Source: Alphaproteobacteria bacterium
GTDB lineage: Bacteria > Pseudomonadota > Alphaproteobacteria > RF32 > CAG-239
NCBI GenBank assembly: GCA_017964705.1
Contig: JAGCRL010000098.1
Span: 1 to 5,438, forward strand
Length of the DNA: 5,438 bases
Reading direction: 5' to 3'
Made by a program: the position numbers and the translations under genes. The notes beneath the pieces were generated by a model. The model did not search any database, was not told where the DNA came from, and saw only the letters and a program-made list of their open reading frames with translations. Below are positions 5,377 through 5,438 of this stretch, piece by piece (position 1 is the first letter of the stretch; every line of letters begins with the position of its first letter).

Positions 5377-5390
5377 AATAAGGTAAAAAA

Positions 5391-5438
5391 ATGTTTGCAA
5401 ATATAGTACGTAAAATTTTTGGTTCAGCTAATGACCGC
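5391..5438 (+). CDS. secA: Preprotein translocase ATPase SecA (partial, N-terminus)
   Basis: Only the first 16 codons are in the window: MFANIVRKIFGSANDR, with the rest beyond the right edge. This matches the conserved SecA start (E. coli MLIKLLTKVFGSRNDR), in which an amphipathic helix that touches the membrane and SecYEG is followed by the FGSxNDR signature. SecA is the ATP-driven motor that receives preproteins from SecB and pushes them through SecYEG. The start ATG is preceded by TAAGGT at 5379-5384 with seven bases between. It is transcribed away from the parvulin gene, a common alphaproteobacterial neighbour. Confidence rests on the signature and the context, because no ATPase motif is visible yet. 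Confidence 0.88.
   Translation, partial: MFANIVRKIFGSANDR

Overview
The window looks like chromosomal DNA from a low-GC (roughly one third G+C, judged by eye) Gram-negative bacterium, most likely an alphaproteobacterium. The evidence is a Tim44-like (TimA-type) inner-membrane protein, SecB, a lipoprotein MltA, a short CarD/CdnL regulator and a periplasmic-type parvulin lying next to secA. The tim44-mltA-smr order diverging from secB is familiar in Alphaproteobacteria. The AT richness would fit a host-associated or gut lineage, but that is inference and no species can be named. Stop codons are TAA except TGA in mltA, so the standard bacterial code applies.

Layout. 1-305: no securely identified gene. 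It holds a promoter-like site facing left and, at the very edge, a possible start of a leftward gene. 306-2606 (minus): a tightly packed three-gene operon, tim44-like -> mltA -> smr, with overlaps of 7 and 11 nt. 2607-2726: a short divergent promoter region. 2727-3660 (plus): secB and trmL, one base apart. 3661-3789: a gap with an AT-only hairpin and a probable promoter for carD. 3790-4299 (plus): carD/cdnL with a very strong ribosome binding site. 4318-4349: a perfect two-way terminator between convergent genes. 4370-5218 (minus): a membrane-anchored or secreted parvulin. 5219-5390: divergent promoters. 5391-5438 (plus): the first 16 codons of secA, cut off by the window edge.

Working together: SecB keeps preproteins unfolded and hands them to SecA at the SecYEG channel. 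The parvulin would help exported proteins fold on the outer side of the inner membrane. TimA-type Tim44 is an inner-membrane protein of the alphaproteobacterial envelope, and MltA is an outer-membrane lipoprotein that cuts peptidoglycan. Much of the window is therefore an export and envelope neighbourhood, with a tRNA wobble methyltransferase and an RNA-polymerase-binding regulator inserted. I see no mobile element, CRISPR array, tRNA, rRNA or toxin-antitoxin unit. The genes are recognisable housekeeping families, and I found no convincing new system. Points worth a second look are the left-edge leader and ORF choice, a shortened loop in the parvulin domain, and the compact TA-repeat-containing control regions.
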